Assembly (NCBI GenBank): GCA_018362935.1
Contig: JAHALQ010000010.1
Span: 1-55,008, forward strand
DNA length: 55,008 nucleotides
Direction: 5' to 3'
Source of the DNA: Pseudomonadota bacterium
GTDB lineage: Bacteria; Pseudomonadota; Alphaproteobacteria; RF32; CAG-239
Below are positions 41,565 through 50,623 of this stretch, one piece after another; the stretch's first letter is position 1, and every line of letters starts with the position of its first letter. Position numbers and translations under genes: made by a program. The notes under the pieces are model-generated. The model had not been told where the DNA came from and searched no databases. It saw nothing but the letters and a program-made list of their open reading frames with translations.

Positions 41565-42438
41565 GATATTCCTCGTAGACCTTTTGCAAATATTTTTTGT
41601 AATCGCTGTTTTTGAGCTCGTCAATCAGGCTGCGCATCTGTTCATCATCGATAAATCCGCGGCGATAGGCAATTTCTTCGATACAAGCGATTTTCAGCCC
41701 CTGGCGCTTTTCGATAATCTGCACGAACTGCGACGAATCCATTAAACTTTCCGGCGTGCCCGCATCAAGCCAAGCATTGCCGCGGCGCATCGGCACCACG
41801 TTCATGCGGCCTTCGCGCAGGTACATATTGTTCAAATCGGTTATTTCCAGCTCGCCGCGGGCGGAAGGTTTGAGGGAAGCTGCCTTTGCCACAACGTCCG
41901 AAGGATAAAAATACAATCCAACGGAAGCATAATTGGACTTGGGATGCTCGGGCTTTTCCTCAATCGAAACAGCTTTATAATTTTCATCAAACTCTACCAC
42001 GCCGAAACGTTCGGGATCGGATACGTGATAAGCAAAAATCGTGGCGCGGCTGCTGCCGTTTTTGTCGACTTCGTCGCGAAACGTATGAATCTGGTCGCCC
42101 ATATAAAAAATATTATCGCCCAATATCAGACAGACGCTGTCGTCACCGACAAAGTCGGCTCCGATGGTAAAGGCCTGCGCAATGCCTTTGGGTTCATTCT
42201 GCACGGCATACCGGATGTCCAGCCCCAGACGTTTTCCGTCACCAAACAGTGACCGGATATTCGGCGTATCGTGCGGCGTGGAAATAATCAGAATTTCACG
42301 GATACCAAACAGCATTAAGGTGGACAGCGGATAATAAATCATCGGTTTGTCATAAACGGGAAGAAGCTGTTTGGAGGTGGTTTTAGTCAACGGATAAAGT
42401 CTGGTACCGGAACCTCCGGCAAGAATTATACCTTTCAT
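41551..42438 (-). CDS. rfbA: Glucose-1-phosphate thymidylyltransferase
   Basis: 295 residues, normal length. GGSGTRLYPLT at 8-18, KQLLPVYDKPMIYYPLS and LGDNIFYMG identify the enzyme, which makes dTDP-glucose. First gene of the rhamnose operon. Together the four genes supply dTDP-L-rhamnose, likely used by the RgpF-like glycan protein at 8241. Confidence 0.96.
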   Translation of the reverse strand: MKGIILAGGSGTRLYPLTKTTSKQLLPVYDKPMIYYPLSTLMLFGIREILIISTPHDTPNIRSLFGDGKRLGLDIRYAVQNEPKGIAQAFTIGADFVGDDSVCLILGDNIFYMGDQIHTFRDEVDKNGSSRATIFAYHVSDPERFGVVEFDENYKAVSIEEKPEHPKSNYASVGLYFYPSDVVAKAASLKPSARGELEITDLNNMYLREGRMNVVPMRRGNAWLDAGTPESLMDSSQFVQIIEKRQGLKIACIEEIAYRRGFIDDEQMRSLIDELKNSDYKKYLQKVYEEYHELY

Positions 42439-42694
42439 TTGAAACCTCTAAAAAATTAATATTATAAATAAGTCTTAACAAAATCTCTTACAAAAAGCCA
42501 ATTTTTTATGGCTTATATACACAAGGCTCCGAATTTACCGTCCGCCAAAGCCGCTGTTTACAATGCCCTCAGCCGACCTCGGAAATATTTGTGCAAAAAC
42601 AAAAAGATACCAAACATAATTCTGGACAATTCAAATTTTCGCCACTAATATGAGTTGAACTTTTCCAATGGAATTATAATTTTGGAGCCGCTAA

Positions 42695-43579
42695 ATGTTT
42701 ACTAAGAAAAAAGTACTGAACATTAACGGACTATTGACCCTTTCGGCAATTAACAAACATCAGAGCAAACGGAAAGCTGCCGTAGCCATGGGAATTTCCG
42801 TCGATACCATTAACCGGTATGTTGCCGGACTGGAAGCCTCTCTGGGAACCAAACTCATCCATAATGCCCATAACGGATGTATTCTCACGCCCCGCGCGCA
42901 AAGTATCGCCAAAGTTGTTGAAGACGCACAAAGTTTGCTTGAGGCGATTTATACTGACAATGACGTTTCTCATGAAATGTGCGAAGGCTATGTCAAGATT
43001 ATGATGCCTCTCAGCGTTTCATCAAATTTATTTCCCTATGATTTGGATGATTTTTACGCGACTTATCCCAATATCAAAATAATTTCGCACTGTCAGCTTA
43101 TCCGCGACTACACGATGGAAGATGATGCCGACCTTGCCATATTTGTCAGGCGCCCCGAATTATTCGACAACACGACACTGCTGTTTGAAAAAGACATACC
43201 CTGCGGATTATTTGCTTCGCCCGGATATCTCAACAAACACGGTTATCCTCAGAACATCAATGACCTTTGCTCACGCCACCGTATCGTCAACCTGATCGGA
43301 AGCGAAGACATGGTCACCGGCTGGAGAGAAATTATCTATCAATGCCAACACGTCTGTTTCCAGTCAAATTCCACTTTTTCGCTTTTGCGGGCTGTCCGCA
43401 ACGGTATCGGCATCGGCCTGATGCCGCTGCGCTTTAAAGACGAGGGGTTTATTTGTATTGATAAAATCCCCTGCTCATCGCAGCTGACTTTTTATCTGGT
43501 TGTCAACAATAAAACACAAAATCTGTCAAAAGTGAAAATTGTCGCCGATTATTATAAAAACTTGCTCAGCCGCATGTAG
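42695..43579 (+). CDS. LysR-family transcriptional regulator
   Basis: 294 residues. The N-terminal winged helix-turn-helix (KRKAAVAMGISVDTINRYVAGLEASLGTKL) is followed by a periplasmic-binding-like effector domain (GYVKIMMPLSVSS). The ligand is unknown. It stands alone, divergent from the rhamnose operon across a 256-base AT-rich gap with no other gene, and convergent with the methyltransferase gene. Confidence 0.85.
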   Translation: MFTKKKVLNINGLLTLSAINKHQSKRKAAVAMGISVDTINRYVAGLEASLGTKLIHNAHNGCILTPRAQSIAKVVEDAQSLLEAIYTDNDVSHEMCEGYVKIMMPLSVSSNLFPYDLDDFYATYPNIKIISHCQLIRDYTMEDDADLAIFVRRPELFDNTTLLFEKDIPCGLFASPGYLNKHGYPQNINDLCSRHRIVNLIGSEDMVTGWREIIYQCQHVCFQSNSTFSLLRAVRNGIGIGLMPLRFKDEGFICIDKIPCSSQLTFYLVVNNKTQNLSKVKIVADYYKNLLSRM

Positions 43580-43601
43580 TTTCCGGCCGAAAATCCCGAT
43601 T

Positions 43602-44384
43602 TTACAAAATCGGCTTGTTGTTGATGGCGTCTATTATCCGCTTTTCAGCCAGGCTTACATATTCGCGGCAATTGTCTATACCGACAAAACGGCGGTTAAG
43701 CCTGACGGCGGCAACGCCGGTTGTACCGCTGCCCATAAAGGGATCAAGTATCAATGCGCCTTCCGGCGTCGATGCCCGCACAATCCGTTCAAGCAGCGCC
43801 AAGGGTTTTTGCGTCGGATGACGGCCGAATATTTTTTCCTGGGGCGGCGTTGCGTTTATTGACCAGACCGTACGCATCTGGCAATGCGGTTTTTTTATCA
43901 TATCCTTAGGAAAATCACCGTCTTTCATTGCATGATAGTCAAAATAGTGTTTGGCTTTTTTATCCCTGCGGGCCCAAATCAGGCTTTCATGGCTGGCGGC
44001 AAAATATTTGCATGACAAGTTGGGACTGGCATTGGGCTTAAACCAAATGACGTCGTTTAATATATGATAGCCTAAAAGCTGCATGGCAAAACCGCAGGGA
44101 TGCAGGCTGTGATATGTTCCCGACACCCAGATTGCGCCGTCGGGCTTGAGCAGGCGTTTGCATTCCGTCAGCCATTTTTTGTGAAATTCAAAATTCGCCT
44201 CGACGCCGTTGCATTTGTCCCAGCCGCCTTTGTTAATCGAAACCAGCTTCCCGTTCTGGCAGCTGGTGCCGACACTGGAAATCAGGTACGGCGGGTCAAC
44301 AAAAATCATGTCAAAACTCTCGTCGCCGAACTTTTTCAATACTTCGAAAGTGTCTCCGCAATAGAGTTTGAATATGTCGTCCAT
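43602..44384 (-). CDS. Orphan beta-class DNA methyltransferase
   Basis: 260 residues from ATG 44384 with AAAGGAG upstream; the frame to 44486 continues through the terminator at 44469 and is not real. Motif IV DPPY (30-33) precedes motif I FMGSGTT (216-222), the beta-class order, with a target-recognition stretch in between. It methylates adenine or cytosine at a short site; the site is unknown. No restriction enzyme is adjacent, so an epigenetic or protective role is inferred. Conserved HPTQKPLALLERI is present. Confidence 0.88.
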   Translation of the reverse strand: MDDIFKLYCGDTFEVLKKFGDESFDMIFVDPPYLISSVGTSCQNGKLVSINKGGWDKCNGVEANFEFHKKWLTECKRLLKPDGAIWVSGTYHSLHPCGFAMQLLGYHILNDVIWFKPNASPNLSCKYFAASHESLIWARRDKKAKHYFDYHAMKDGDFPKDMIKKPHCQMRTVWSINATPPQEKIFGRHPTQKPLALLERIVRASTPEGALILDPFMGSGTTGVAAVRLNRRFVGIDNCREYVSLAEKRIIDAINNKPIL

Positions 44385-44468
44385 GCCTTGTTTCTCCTTT
44401 GGTTTCAAGTCTAGCCGGAGCGCTTTTTTTTGCAACCACATTCTTCCGTTATCCAACATTATATCGCC

Positions 44469-44497
44469 AAAAAGCCCCGTTTGCAAACGGGGCTTTT
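44469..44497 (-). terminator. Rho-independent terminator
   Basis: AAAAGCCCCGTTTG / CAAACGGGGCTTTT palindrome. On the - strand it ends the lipoprotein gene upstream. Confidence 0.85.
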
Positions 44498-44520
44498 GGG
44501 CTGATAACGATTAAAGCTGA

Positions 44521-45183
44521 TTATTTAACATTGAGGAGAATATCTTCGTCGCTATCATATTCTGCATATTCGCCCGGTTTATCCTGAACGGCAACCGTAA
44601 CCTGAGGCTGGGGCTGCGCTATGGTTTTAACCTGTACCGGAACGGTCTGCGGCTGAGCTGCAGGCTGAACGACCTGAACCTGCGGCTGGACAACCTGTAC
44701 CTGAGGCTGGACAACCTGTACGTTCTGCGCGGCGGCATAAGGCGCTTTTTCATAGCTTACGCTGGCGCTGGTCCGGGGTTCATAAACGGTTGTGTAAGTC
44801 GTCTTCTTATAAGTAACTTCGACAGGTTCGCGGGTTTCGCTGATTTTGGGGCCGCAACAATTGTCTGTTGCGCAGGAAGCAACGGCGCAGGGCGCGGCAA
44901 CAGTAACCGGAGCCGGGGCTGCGACGACAACCGGAGCCGGAACATACTGCATCTGCGGGCACGGGCGGGCGACTTCGCGGTAACGGATAACCGGCGCCGG
45001 CGCGACAATCTGGCGGGTGCGGCGGACATAACGATAGCAGGTTTTGCCGTCGAAGTAATCGCAATTCATATCTTTGGGCTGTGCGGTTTTATAAACGACA
45101 GGTTCCTGAACTTCCTCTTCGGAATCCATGCAGGCACATGCCGACAAAGCCAAAACCGCAGACAAGACGATAAGTTTTTTCAT
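44521..45183 (-). CDS. Val/Gln/Pro-repeat lipoprotein
   Basis: 220 residues. Signal peptide with a good lipobox (LSAC at about 13-16 then AC). The mature protein is low-complexity: APAPV and VAAP stretches, an internal CATDNCCG cysteine cluster, and three tandem copies of VQVVQPQ (about 155-172). Proline-rich, probably extended, outer-membrane lipoprotein. No catalytic domain. The repeat could vary by slippage. Confidence 0.72.
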   Translation of the reverse strand: MKKLIVLSAVLALSACACMDSEEEVQEPVVYKTAQPKDMNCDYFDGKTCYRYVRRTRQIVAPAPVIRYREVARPCPQMQYVPAPVVVAAPAPVTVAAPCAVASCATDNCCGPKISETREPVEVTYKKTTYTTVYEPRTSASVSYEKAPYAAAQNVQVVQPQVQVVQPQVQVVQPAAQPQTVPVQVKTIAQPQPQVTVAVQDKPGEYAEYDSDEDILLNVK

Positions 45184-45306
45184 GGTTATTTCCTAACATT
45201 TAAAAGTTATACATTTTGTAAATTTCCGCTAATTTTTGTTTAATATATCAATTATTTTTAAAAATGCAATATATTTGTTTATCTTTTTTTAACTTTTAAG
45301 CATACT

Positions 45307-46563
45307 CTAATACTTTAAAAGACTTATACTTTTGGCGGGAAGCAGGCATTTTTGGCCGCCAAGGTTATATTCGTGATTTATTTGTCCAATATTGGCACCG
45401 ACGACAACTTCCTGTCCGGCGACTCGGCGCGCAAAGACTAAAATATCATCGGTCACATGATATTCAATATATGAACCGGTTTGCAGAGCTGGCGTGCGGC
45501 GCCGGTAATCCGCCCACCAGGCGATATGGCGCGACAAGTCGTTTTCTTCCTGCAGAACCGCACAGGGACGAACCTGCTCATCCCCCTGCCCCCGGCAGCC
45601 TTCAAGCCCCCATTCGCTGCCGTAATATATTGACGGAACGCCCGGCAGCGTCAGCAGCAGGCCGTACAGAACCTTGAGCAGGCTTTTGTCCTTTAATACC
45701 GTGGCAATGCGCGAAACATCGTGATTATCCAAAAAAGAATACAGCTGCAAATTCTTATAAACACCGATATCCTGATTAAACTGCCGGTTAAGCGCGAGGC
45801 TCAGTTCGCCCAAACTGCGGCGGTTGCAGCTTGAATACATTGCTTTGTATAATTCGTAATTAGTGACGCTGTGCAGCATATCGGCATTAATTATTTTTTT
45901 ATAATTGCCGATAACCATCTCGCCCATCAGCCAGAAATCCGGTTTTTGCTCCAAGCAAACACAATGCAGGCGGCGCAGGAATTTGCGATTTAAATAACCG
46001 GCGACATCCAGCCGCAGGCCGTCGATTTCAAATTCCTTAATCCAATACGACACGGCTTCCAGAAGATATTTCTGCACTTCCTTATTTTTGAGATTGAGCT
46101 TGACGATATCATCGCAGCCGTCCCAGCCTTCATAGCAAAAACCGTCGTGAAAATGATTGTCTTTTGCAAAATCGAGCTTAAACCAGTCGCAATACGGCGA
46201 CGACTGTTTGTTGCGGCGCACGTCGGCAAAAGCGAAAAAACCGCGGCCGACATGGTTGAACACACCGTCTAAGATAACCCGGATGCCGTTCTGATGCAGC
46301 TCCCGCACTGTTTCTGCCAATGTTTCGGCGGTACCAAGCCGGCGATCGACCCGGCAGTAGTCATTGGTGTCATAACCATGGCCGGCTGCTTCAAAAACCG
46401 GCCCCAGATAGACGGCGTTGACATTCAATTGTTTTAAGTGCGGCAGCCAGTCAAGAATTTTTGACAAACGGCAGACCGGCACGCTAATCCGGTCGTTATG
46501 CTGCGGCGCACCGCAAAATCCCAGCGGGTATATATGGTAAAAAACTGCCGAATCCGCCCACAT
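45307..46563 (-). CDS. GH13 alpha-amylase-family enzyme, cytoplasmic
   Basis: 418 residues with no signal peptide. Barrel motifs in order: DGVFNHVG (about 99-106), DGLRLDVAGY with nucleophile D186, acid/base E215 (LMGEMV) and LDNHD with D282. Length and PFYYGSEWGLEG-type end fit maltogenic or cyclomaltodextrinase-like enzymes acting on imported oligosaccharides. AAGGTGAG precedes the ATG. Follows the 160-aa secreted gene by 8 bases. Confidence 0.88.
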   Translation of the reverse strand: MWADSAVFYHIYPLGFCGAPQHNDRISVPVCRLSKILDWLPHLKQLNVNAVYLGPVFEAAGHGYDTNDYCRVDRRLGTAETLAETVRELHQNGIRVILDGVFNHVGRGFFAFADVRRNKQSSPYCDWFKLDFAKDNHFHDGFCYEGWDGCDDIVKLNLKNKEVQKYLLEAVSYWIKEFEIDGLRLDVAGYLNRKFLRRLHCVCLEQKPDFWLMGEMVIGNYKKIINADMLHSVTNYELYKAMYSSCNRRSLGELSLALNRQFNQDIGVYKNLQLYSFLDNHDVSRIATVLKDKSLLKVLYGLLLTLPGVPSIYYGSEWGLEGCRGQGDEQVRPCAVLQEENDLSRHIAWWADYRRRTPALQTGSYIEYHVTDDILVFARRVAGQEVVVGANIGQINHEYNLGGQKCLLPAKSISLLKY

Positions 46564-46571
46564 GGCTCACC

Positions 46572-47045
46572 TTAATTCTGCCGCGGCGCCGGATAATGAA
46601 CCGGCCCCTTGGGTTTCGGTTTTTGGGGAAGTTCCGGTTTATATCCGCCCTTGATACAGATTAATTTGTCGTCCGAATATTCCTTGCATTTGACCGGCTT
46701 TGCGCTCTCGGCGGAAGGCTGCAAATCACCGTCGGCATCGCGGCGGTAAACCTCGGCCGCGCAGCCCAGACGGCCGCAGCTGTACGGCGCGTTGAGGATG
46801 AAGACATAACCGTCATCGGGATAACGCGACACATAAAAATCCGCGTATTGAACCTGTAAAGGTAATTCTTCCGCCGCCGGGCCGAAAATATCGTCAAATA
46901 CCCGGGCAACTTCCTGTTCCTTGATACCGATTTCATACAGGCTGGGGCTGTGCGAATTATAATAAAGATACATTTCCGCAGGTTTGGCCGCGGCGGCACC
47001 TGCGACAGACAACCCCAAAAAACCCAGCAAAGACAGTATTTTCAT
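46572..47045 (-). CDS. Secreted protein, proline-rich tail, unknown
   Basis: 157 residues from ATG 47045, 9 bases after AAGGG. Signal peptide cleaved after GAAAA. The mature part has two cysteine pairs (CGRLGC; CKEYSDDKLIC) and a C-terminal tail rich in Pro and Lys (QKPKPKGP). Probably periplasmic, cotranscribed with the GH13 gene. No family recognised. Confidence 0.6.
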   Translation of the reverse strand: MKILSLLGFLGLSVAGAAAAKPAEMYLYYNSHSPSLYEIGIKEQEVARVFDDIFGPAAEELPLQVQYADFYVSRYPDDGYVFILNAPYSCGRLGCAAEVYRRDADGDLQPSAESAKPVKCKEYSDDKLICIKGGYKPELPQKPKPKGPVHYPAPRQN

Positions 47046-47181
47046 TTTGCGCATCCCTTAAATACTATTATCGGCTTTATATTAGACGACAAATTATTAA
47101 AAATTAAATAATTAAAATTAAATACTTTTTTAGAGATTTGGCATAATATTCCGATAAAATAAATTTATAAGGACAAAATTG

Positions 47182-48588
47182 ATGAAACTCTGCCAAATTG
47201 TCAATTATGCCGATGACCGTGAGATTAACGGGCTGTCGGCAGATTCCCGCGAAATCAGACCCGGTTTTCTTTTCGGCTCGCTCAACGGCGACCAATATAT
47301 TCAAAGCGCTCTTGACAACGGCGCAACGGCCGTGCTTGTCCCGCAAGACTGCGCTTTTGACTTTCCGCCGCATATTGCGGTTATCCGCACGGCAAATCCC
47401 AATAAAGATTTTGCAATCGCGGCCGCGCGCTTTTACGAGCACACGCCGCCGCATATCCTCGCCGTTACCGGCACCAACGGCAAAACCTCGATTGCCGATT
47501 TTGTGCGCCAGGTTTTGACAATGATGGGCGAAAAAGCCGCCAGCACCGGTACGCTCGGCATGATTAAAGGCAACAATGCCCCCATCCCCTCGCCCAACAC
47601 AACTCCCAACGCTGTCGCCATACACCGCGAGCTGCGCGAATTGTACAACGAAGGATACAAATATGTCATTATGGAAGCTTCCAGCCATGGGCTGTGCCAA
47701 TACCGGCTCGGCGGCATCCGCTGCGATGTTGCCGGATTTACCAACCTGACGCGCGACCATTTGGATTATCACAAGACTTTTGAAAACTATCTTGATGCCA
47801 AGCTTATCCTGTTTCGCGAAACACTCAAAGAAGACGGGACAGCCGTGCTTAACGCCGATATTGACTGTTTTGAAAAAATCCGCCAAACCTGTCTGGAAAA
47901 CGGCAAAAAAGTCGTCACCTACGGGCATAACGGCAAAGAACTGCGCCTGCTTAAGACCACGCCGCGTCCGCACGGACAGAAACTTGAGCTGGAATTTTAC
48001 GGGCGCCCTCTGGAACTTGAAATTCCGCTGTCCGGCGAATTTCAGGCGATGAACGTTTTATGCGCGCTGGGTTTGCTGGTTGAAGAAACCGGGCGCGCCG
48101 ATGAAGTCCTGAAGCACATCGTCAACATCCGCGGCGCCAAAGGGCGGCTGGAACTGGCCGGGCAAAAGAACGGCGCGGCCGTCTACATTGATTATGCCCA
48201 TACGCCGGACGCGCTCGAGAACGCAATCCGCGCCCTGCGTCCGCACGCTTCCGGACGCCTTCTCGTCCTGTTCGGATGCGGGGGCGACCGCGATGCCGGA
48301 AAACGCCCGATTATGGGCAAGCTGGCCGACGAACTGGCCGACATCGTTTATGTAACCGATGACAATCCGCGCACGGAAAATGCCGCCAAAATCCGCGAAC
48401 AGATTATGGCTGCCTGCCCGCACGGCATTAACATCGGCGATCGCGCCGCCGCCATCAAAACCGCCATGGAAAATTTACAACCCGGAGACATTTTGATTCT
48501 CGCAGGAAAAGGGCACGAAACCGGGCAATACATTAACGGCCAGATTTATCACTTCAGCGATCATGAAGAAGTTTTGAAAAATCTCTAA
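47182..48588 (+). CDS. murE: UDP-MurNAc-tripeptide synthetase (DAP-adding)
   Basis: 468 residues from ATG 47182, after AAGGAC; the TTG at 47179 is less likely. The ATP loop GTNGKT is at 97-102, the carbamylated-lysine region is present, and DDNPRTEN near the C-terminus is the meso-diaminopimelate signature. It adds the third residue of the peptidoglycan stem peptide, so this is a DAP-type wall. It stands alone ahead of the flagellar operon without other mur genes. Confidence 0.95.
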   Translation: MKLCQIVNYADDREINGLSADSREIRPGFLFGSLNGDQYIQSALDNGATAVLVPQDCAFDFPPHIAVIRTANPNKDFAIAAARFYEHTPPHILAVTGTNGKTSIADFVRQVLTMMGEKAASTGTLGMIKGNNAPIPSPNTTPNAVAIHRELRELYNEGYKYVIMEASSHGLCQYRLGGIRCDVAGFTNLTRDHLDYHKTFENYLDAKLILFRETLKEDGTAVLNADIDCFEKIRQTCLENGKKVVTYGHNGKELRLLKTTPRPHGQKLELEFYGRPLELEIPLSGEFQAMNVLCALGLLVEETGRADEVLKHIVNIRGAKGRLELAGQKNGAAVYIDYAHTPDALENAIRALRPHASGRLLVLFGCGGDRDAGKRPIMGKLADELADIVYVTDDNPRTENAAKIREQIMAACPHGINIGDRAAAIKTAMENLQPGDILILAGKGHETGQYINGQIYHFSDHEEVLKNL

Positions 48589-48598
48589 TCCGCATACA

Positions 48599-48660
48599 TC
48601 CTCAAATTTGGCACGGTTATTGCATATAAACATGTAAGTTTAACTGTCCGCATTTGAGGA
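48599..48660. repeat. 9-bp inverted repeat flanking the sigma-54 promoter
   Basis: TCCTCAAAT at 48599-48607 directly abuts the -24 box, and ATTTGAGGA at 48652-48660 overlaps the ribosome site of flgI. Such a pair could be an operator; the left copy lies outside the transcript, so it is not a leader hairpin. Confidence 0.55.
48608..48625 (+). promoter_or_regulatory. Sigma-54 promoter of the flagellar operon
   Basis: TTGGCACGGTTATTGCAT: a -24 TGGCAC and a -12 TTGC 5 bases apart match the YTGGCACG-N4-TTGCW consensus at essentially every fixed position. It lies 45 bases before flgI, so the flgI-J-N-K-L operon is a sigma-54 (rpoN) class. Confidence 0.92.
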
Positions 48661-48670
48661 TTATTGCGTT

Positions 48671-49795
48671 ATGATTGTTCGAAAATCTATAAAATCTGCC
48701 GCTTTGGCGCTTATCGGAACAATGTATTTATGGGGTGCCGGCAATGCTTATGCCGTTTCGCGCATAAAAGATATTGCCGACTTTGAAGGCATCAGGGACA
48801 ACCAATTGGTCGGTTACGGCCTGGTAGTCGGCCTGAACGGTACCGGCGATAACATCAAATCGGTCGATTTTACCAAAGAAAGCCTGATTTCGATGCTCGA
48901 CAAAATCGGCATCAACGCCCGCGGCGGGCAAATCAAGGCCAAGAACATCGCTGCGGTTATGGTAACCGCCAACCTGCCTCCGTTTGCCAAACAGGGCAGC
49001 CGCATTGACGTGATGGTCAGCGCTCTGGGCGATGCCAAAAACCTTCAGGGAGGCACTTTGGTCGCGACTTCTCTGGTCGGCGCCAACGGCGAGGTTTACG
49101 CTGTCGCGCAAGGGCCGATTGCGGTCGGTGCAACTTCGGCAAAAGCTGCCGGCGCCTCGGTGGTTAAGGGCGTACCGACATCCGGACGCATTCCCGGCGG
49201 CGCCATTATCGAAAATGAAATCCCCTTTGAGCTGGAAAGCCTGAAGAGCGTCAATATTGCCCTGCGCAATCCCGACTTTACCACGGCGCGCCGGATTTCT
49301 GACGCCATTAACGCGATGATGGGCACGACCGCCGCCAAAGCGACAGACCCCGGCACGGTTGTTTTGAAAGTGCCGCATAATTATAACGGAAAAATTGTCG
49401 ACCTGATGACCAAGGTCGAACAGCTTCAGGTTCAGCCCGACCAGCTGGCGCGCGTCGTTATTGACGAAAGCTCCGGCATCGTAGTTATCGGCAAAGACGT
49501 TAAAATCAACCGTCTGGCTATCGCTCAGGGCAACCTGACCATCCGCATTACCGACGTGCCGGTTGTTTCGCAGCCGATGCCGTTCAGCAACGGCGAAACC
49601 ATTACCGGCGCAACATCGGTTATTGACGTTAACGAAGGGGTTGATGCCAAACTGACGGTCGTCGATACCGGCATAAACTTACAGGAACTGGTTGACGGCC
49701 TTAACGCGCTGGGCGTGACGCCGCGCGACTTAATCAGCATTTTGCAGGCGATTAAAGCCAGCGGCTCCCTGCAAGCGGAAATAGAGGTGATTTAA
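48671..49795 (+). CDS. flgI: Flagellar P-ring protein
   Basis: 374 residues with a signal peptide (cleavage near NAYA). SRIKDIADFEGIRDNQLVGY and GTGD start the mature protein, as in FlgI. It forms the periplasmic ring around the rod. First gene of the sigma-54 operon. GAGGA is the ribosome site. Confidence 0.96.
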   Translation: MIVRKSIKSAALALIGTMYLWGAGNAYAVSRIKDIADFEGIRDNQLVGYGLVVGLNGTGDNIKSVDFTKESLISMLDKIGINARGGQIKAKNIAAVMVTANLPPFAKQGSRIDVMVSALGDAKNLQGGTLVATSLVGANGEVYAVAQGPIAVGATSAKAAGASVVKGVPTSGRIPGGAIIENEIPFELESLKSVNIALRNPDFTTARRISDAINAMMGTTAAKATDPGTVVLKVPHNYNGKIVDLMTKVEQLQVQPDQLARVVIDESSGIVVIGKDVKINRLAIAQGNLTIRITDVPVVSQPMPFSNGETITGATSVIDVNEGVDAKLTVVDTGINLQELVDGLNALGVTPRDLISILQAIKASGSLQAEIEVI

Positions 49796-49796
49796 G

Positions 49797-50144
49797 ATGG
49801 TTGGAATGAGTGCAAACATATCTGCCGCCGGCAGCTTTCTCTCGGGTGTTTCCGCAAAAGCTCCGGCAGTCAGCGGCAATGAAAAAGATCAGGCCAAAGC
49901 CAAAGCGGCGGCACAGGATTTTGAAGCTTTCTTTCTGACCCGCATGATGGAGAGCATGTTTGACGGCGTTTCGACCGACGGCATGTTCGGCGGCGGAGAA
50001 GCCGAAAAAATGTACCGTTCCCTGCTGCTGGACGAATACGGCAGGGAAATGGCCAGACTCGGCGGCATCGGCGTTCAGGATCAGGTTATGCGGACAATTC
50101 TCGAAATGCAGGAAACGGCGGAAAAAGGATATATCGAAGCTTAG
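49797..50144 (+). CDS. flgJ: Rod-binding protein (FlgJ N-terminal domain only)
   Basis: 115 residues. DFEAFFLTRMMESMF, GGGEAEKMYRSLLLDEYGREM match FlgJ rod-capping domains. The muramidase domain of enterobacterial FlgJ is absent, usual in alphaproteobacteria. One base after flgI. Confidence 0.9.
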   Translation: MVGMSANISAAGSFLSGVSAKAPAVSGNEKDQAKAKAAAQDFEAFFLTRMMESMFDGVSTDGMFGGGEAEKMYRSLLLDEYGREMARLGGIGVQDQVMRTILEMQETAEKGYIEA

Positions 50145-50158
50145 GAAAGGTGACGACT

Positions 50159-50611
50159 ATGGAAGAATTACAGAAAAATGAAAACAGCTCAAAAGTAGAA
50201 GAACTCAAACAGATTGTCAGCAGCTTTGTCGATTTTCTGGAACAGGAAAATACGGCTTTGAGAGCTTTTGACACTGTTGCCGTCAGCGCCGTTTATGACC
50301 AGAAAATCAAGCTGGTTTCGGCTTACCGTTCCATCAGCGCCTATTTTATCAAAAATCATCAGGTTCTGGAACAGCTTGACAGCGAAAACAAAACCCTGCT
50401 GCGTGATTTGTCGCTGGCTCTCGACGCCGGCCTCAAAGAAAACGAAATGCTGCTCAAAACCAGAATGGAAGCCAGCAAAACCGTTATGGATACGATTATC
50501 AGCGTGGCCAAAATGAACAATAACCGTAACGCAACCTCTTATGGCTCGCACGGCACTTATTCTCCTCAGGATAACAATAAAAATGCCTTAGCCATAAATA
50601 GAACATTGTAA
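50159..50611 (+). CDS. FlgN-like flagellar chaperone
   Basis: 150 residues from ATG 50159, after AAAGG; GTG 50150 is an alternative. A long, Glu/Lys-rich helical protein with a coiled-coil middle and a flexible Asn-rich tail. Its position just before flgK, and its helical form, match FlgN, which escorts FlgK and FlgL to the export apparatus. No strong sequence motif. Confidence 0.65.
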   Translation: MEELQKNENSSKVEELKQIVSSFVDFLEQENTALRAFDTVAVSAVYDQKIKLVSAYRSISAYFIKNHQVLEQLDSENKTLLRDLSLALDAGLKENEMLLKTRMEASKTVMDTIISVAKMNNNRNATSYGSHGTYSPQDNNKNALAINRTL

Positions 50612-50623
50612 AGGGGAAGAAAA

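Noticed and set aside
47104..47973. A 289-codon frame opposite murE
   Set aside because: Antisense to a clear murE; shadow of GC-rich third positions.
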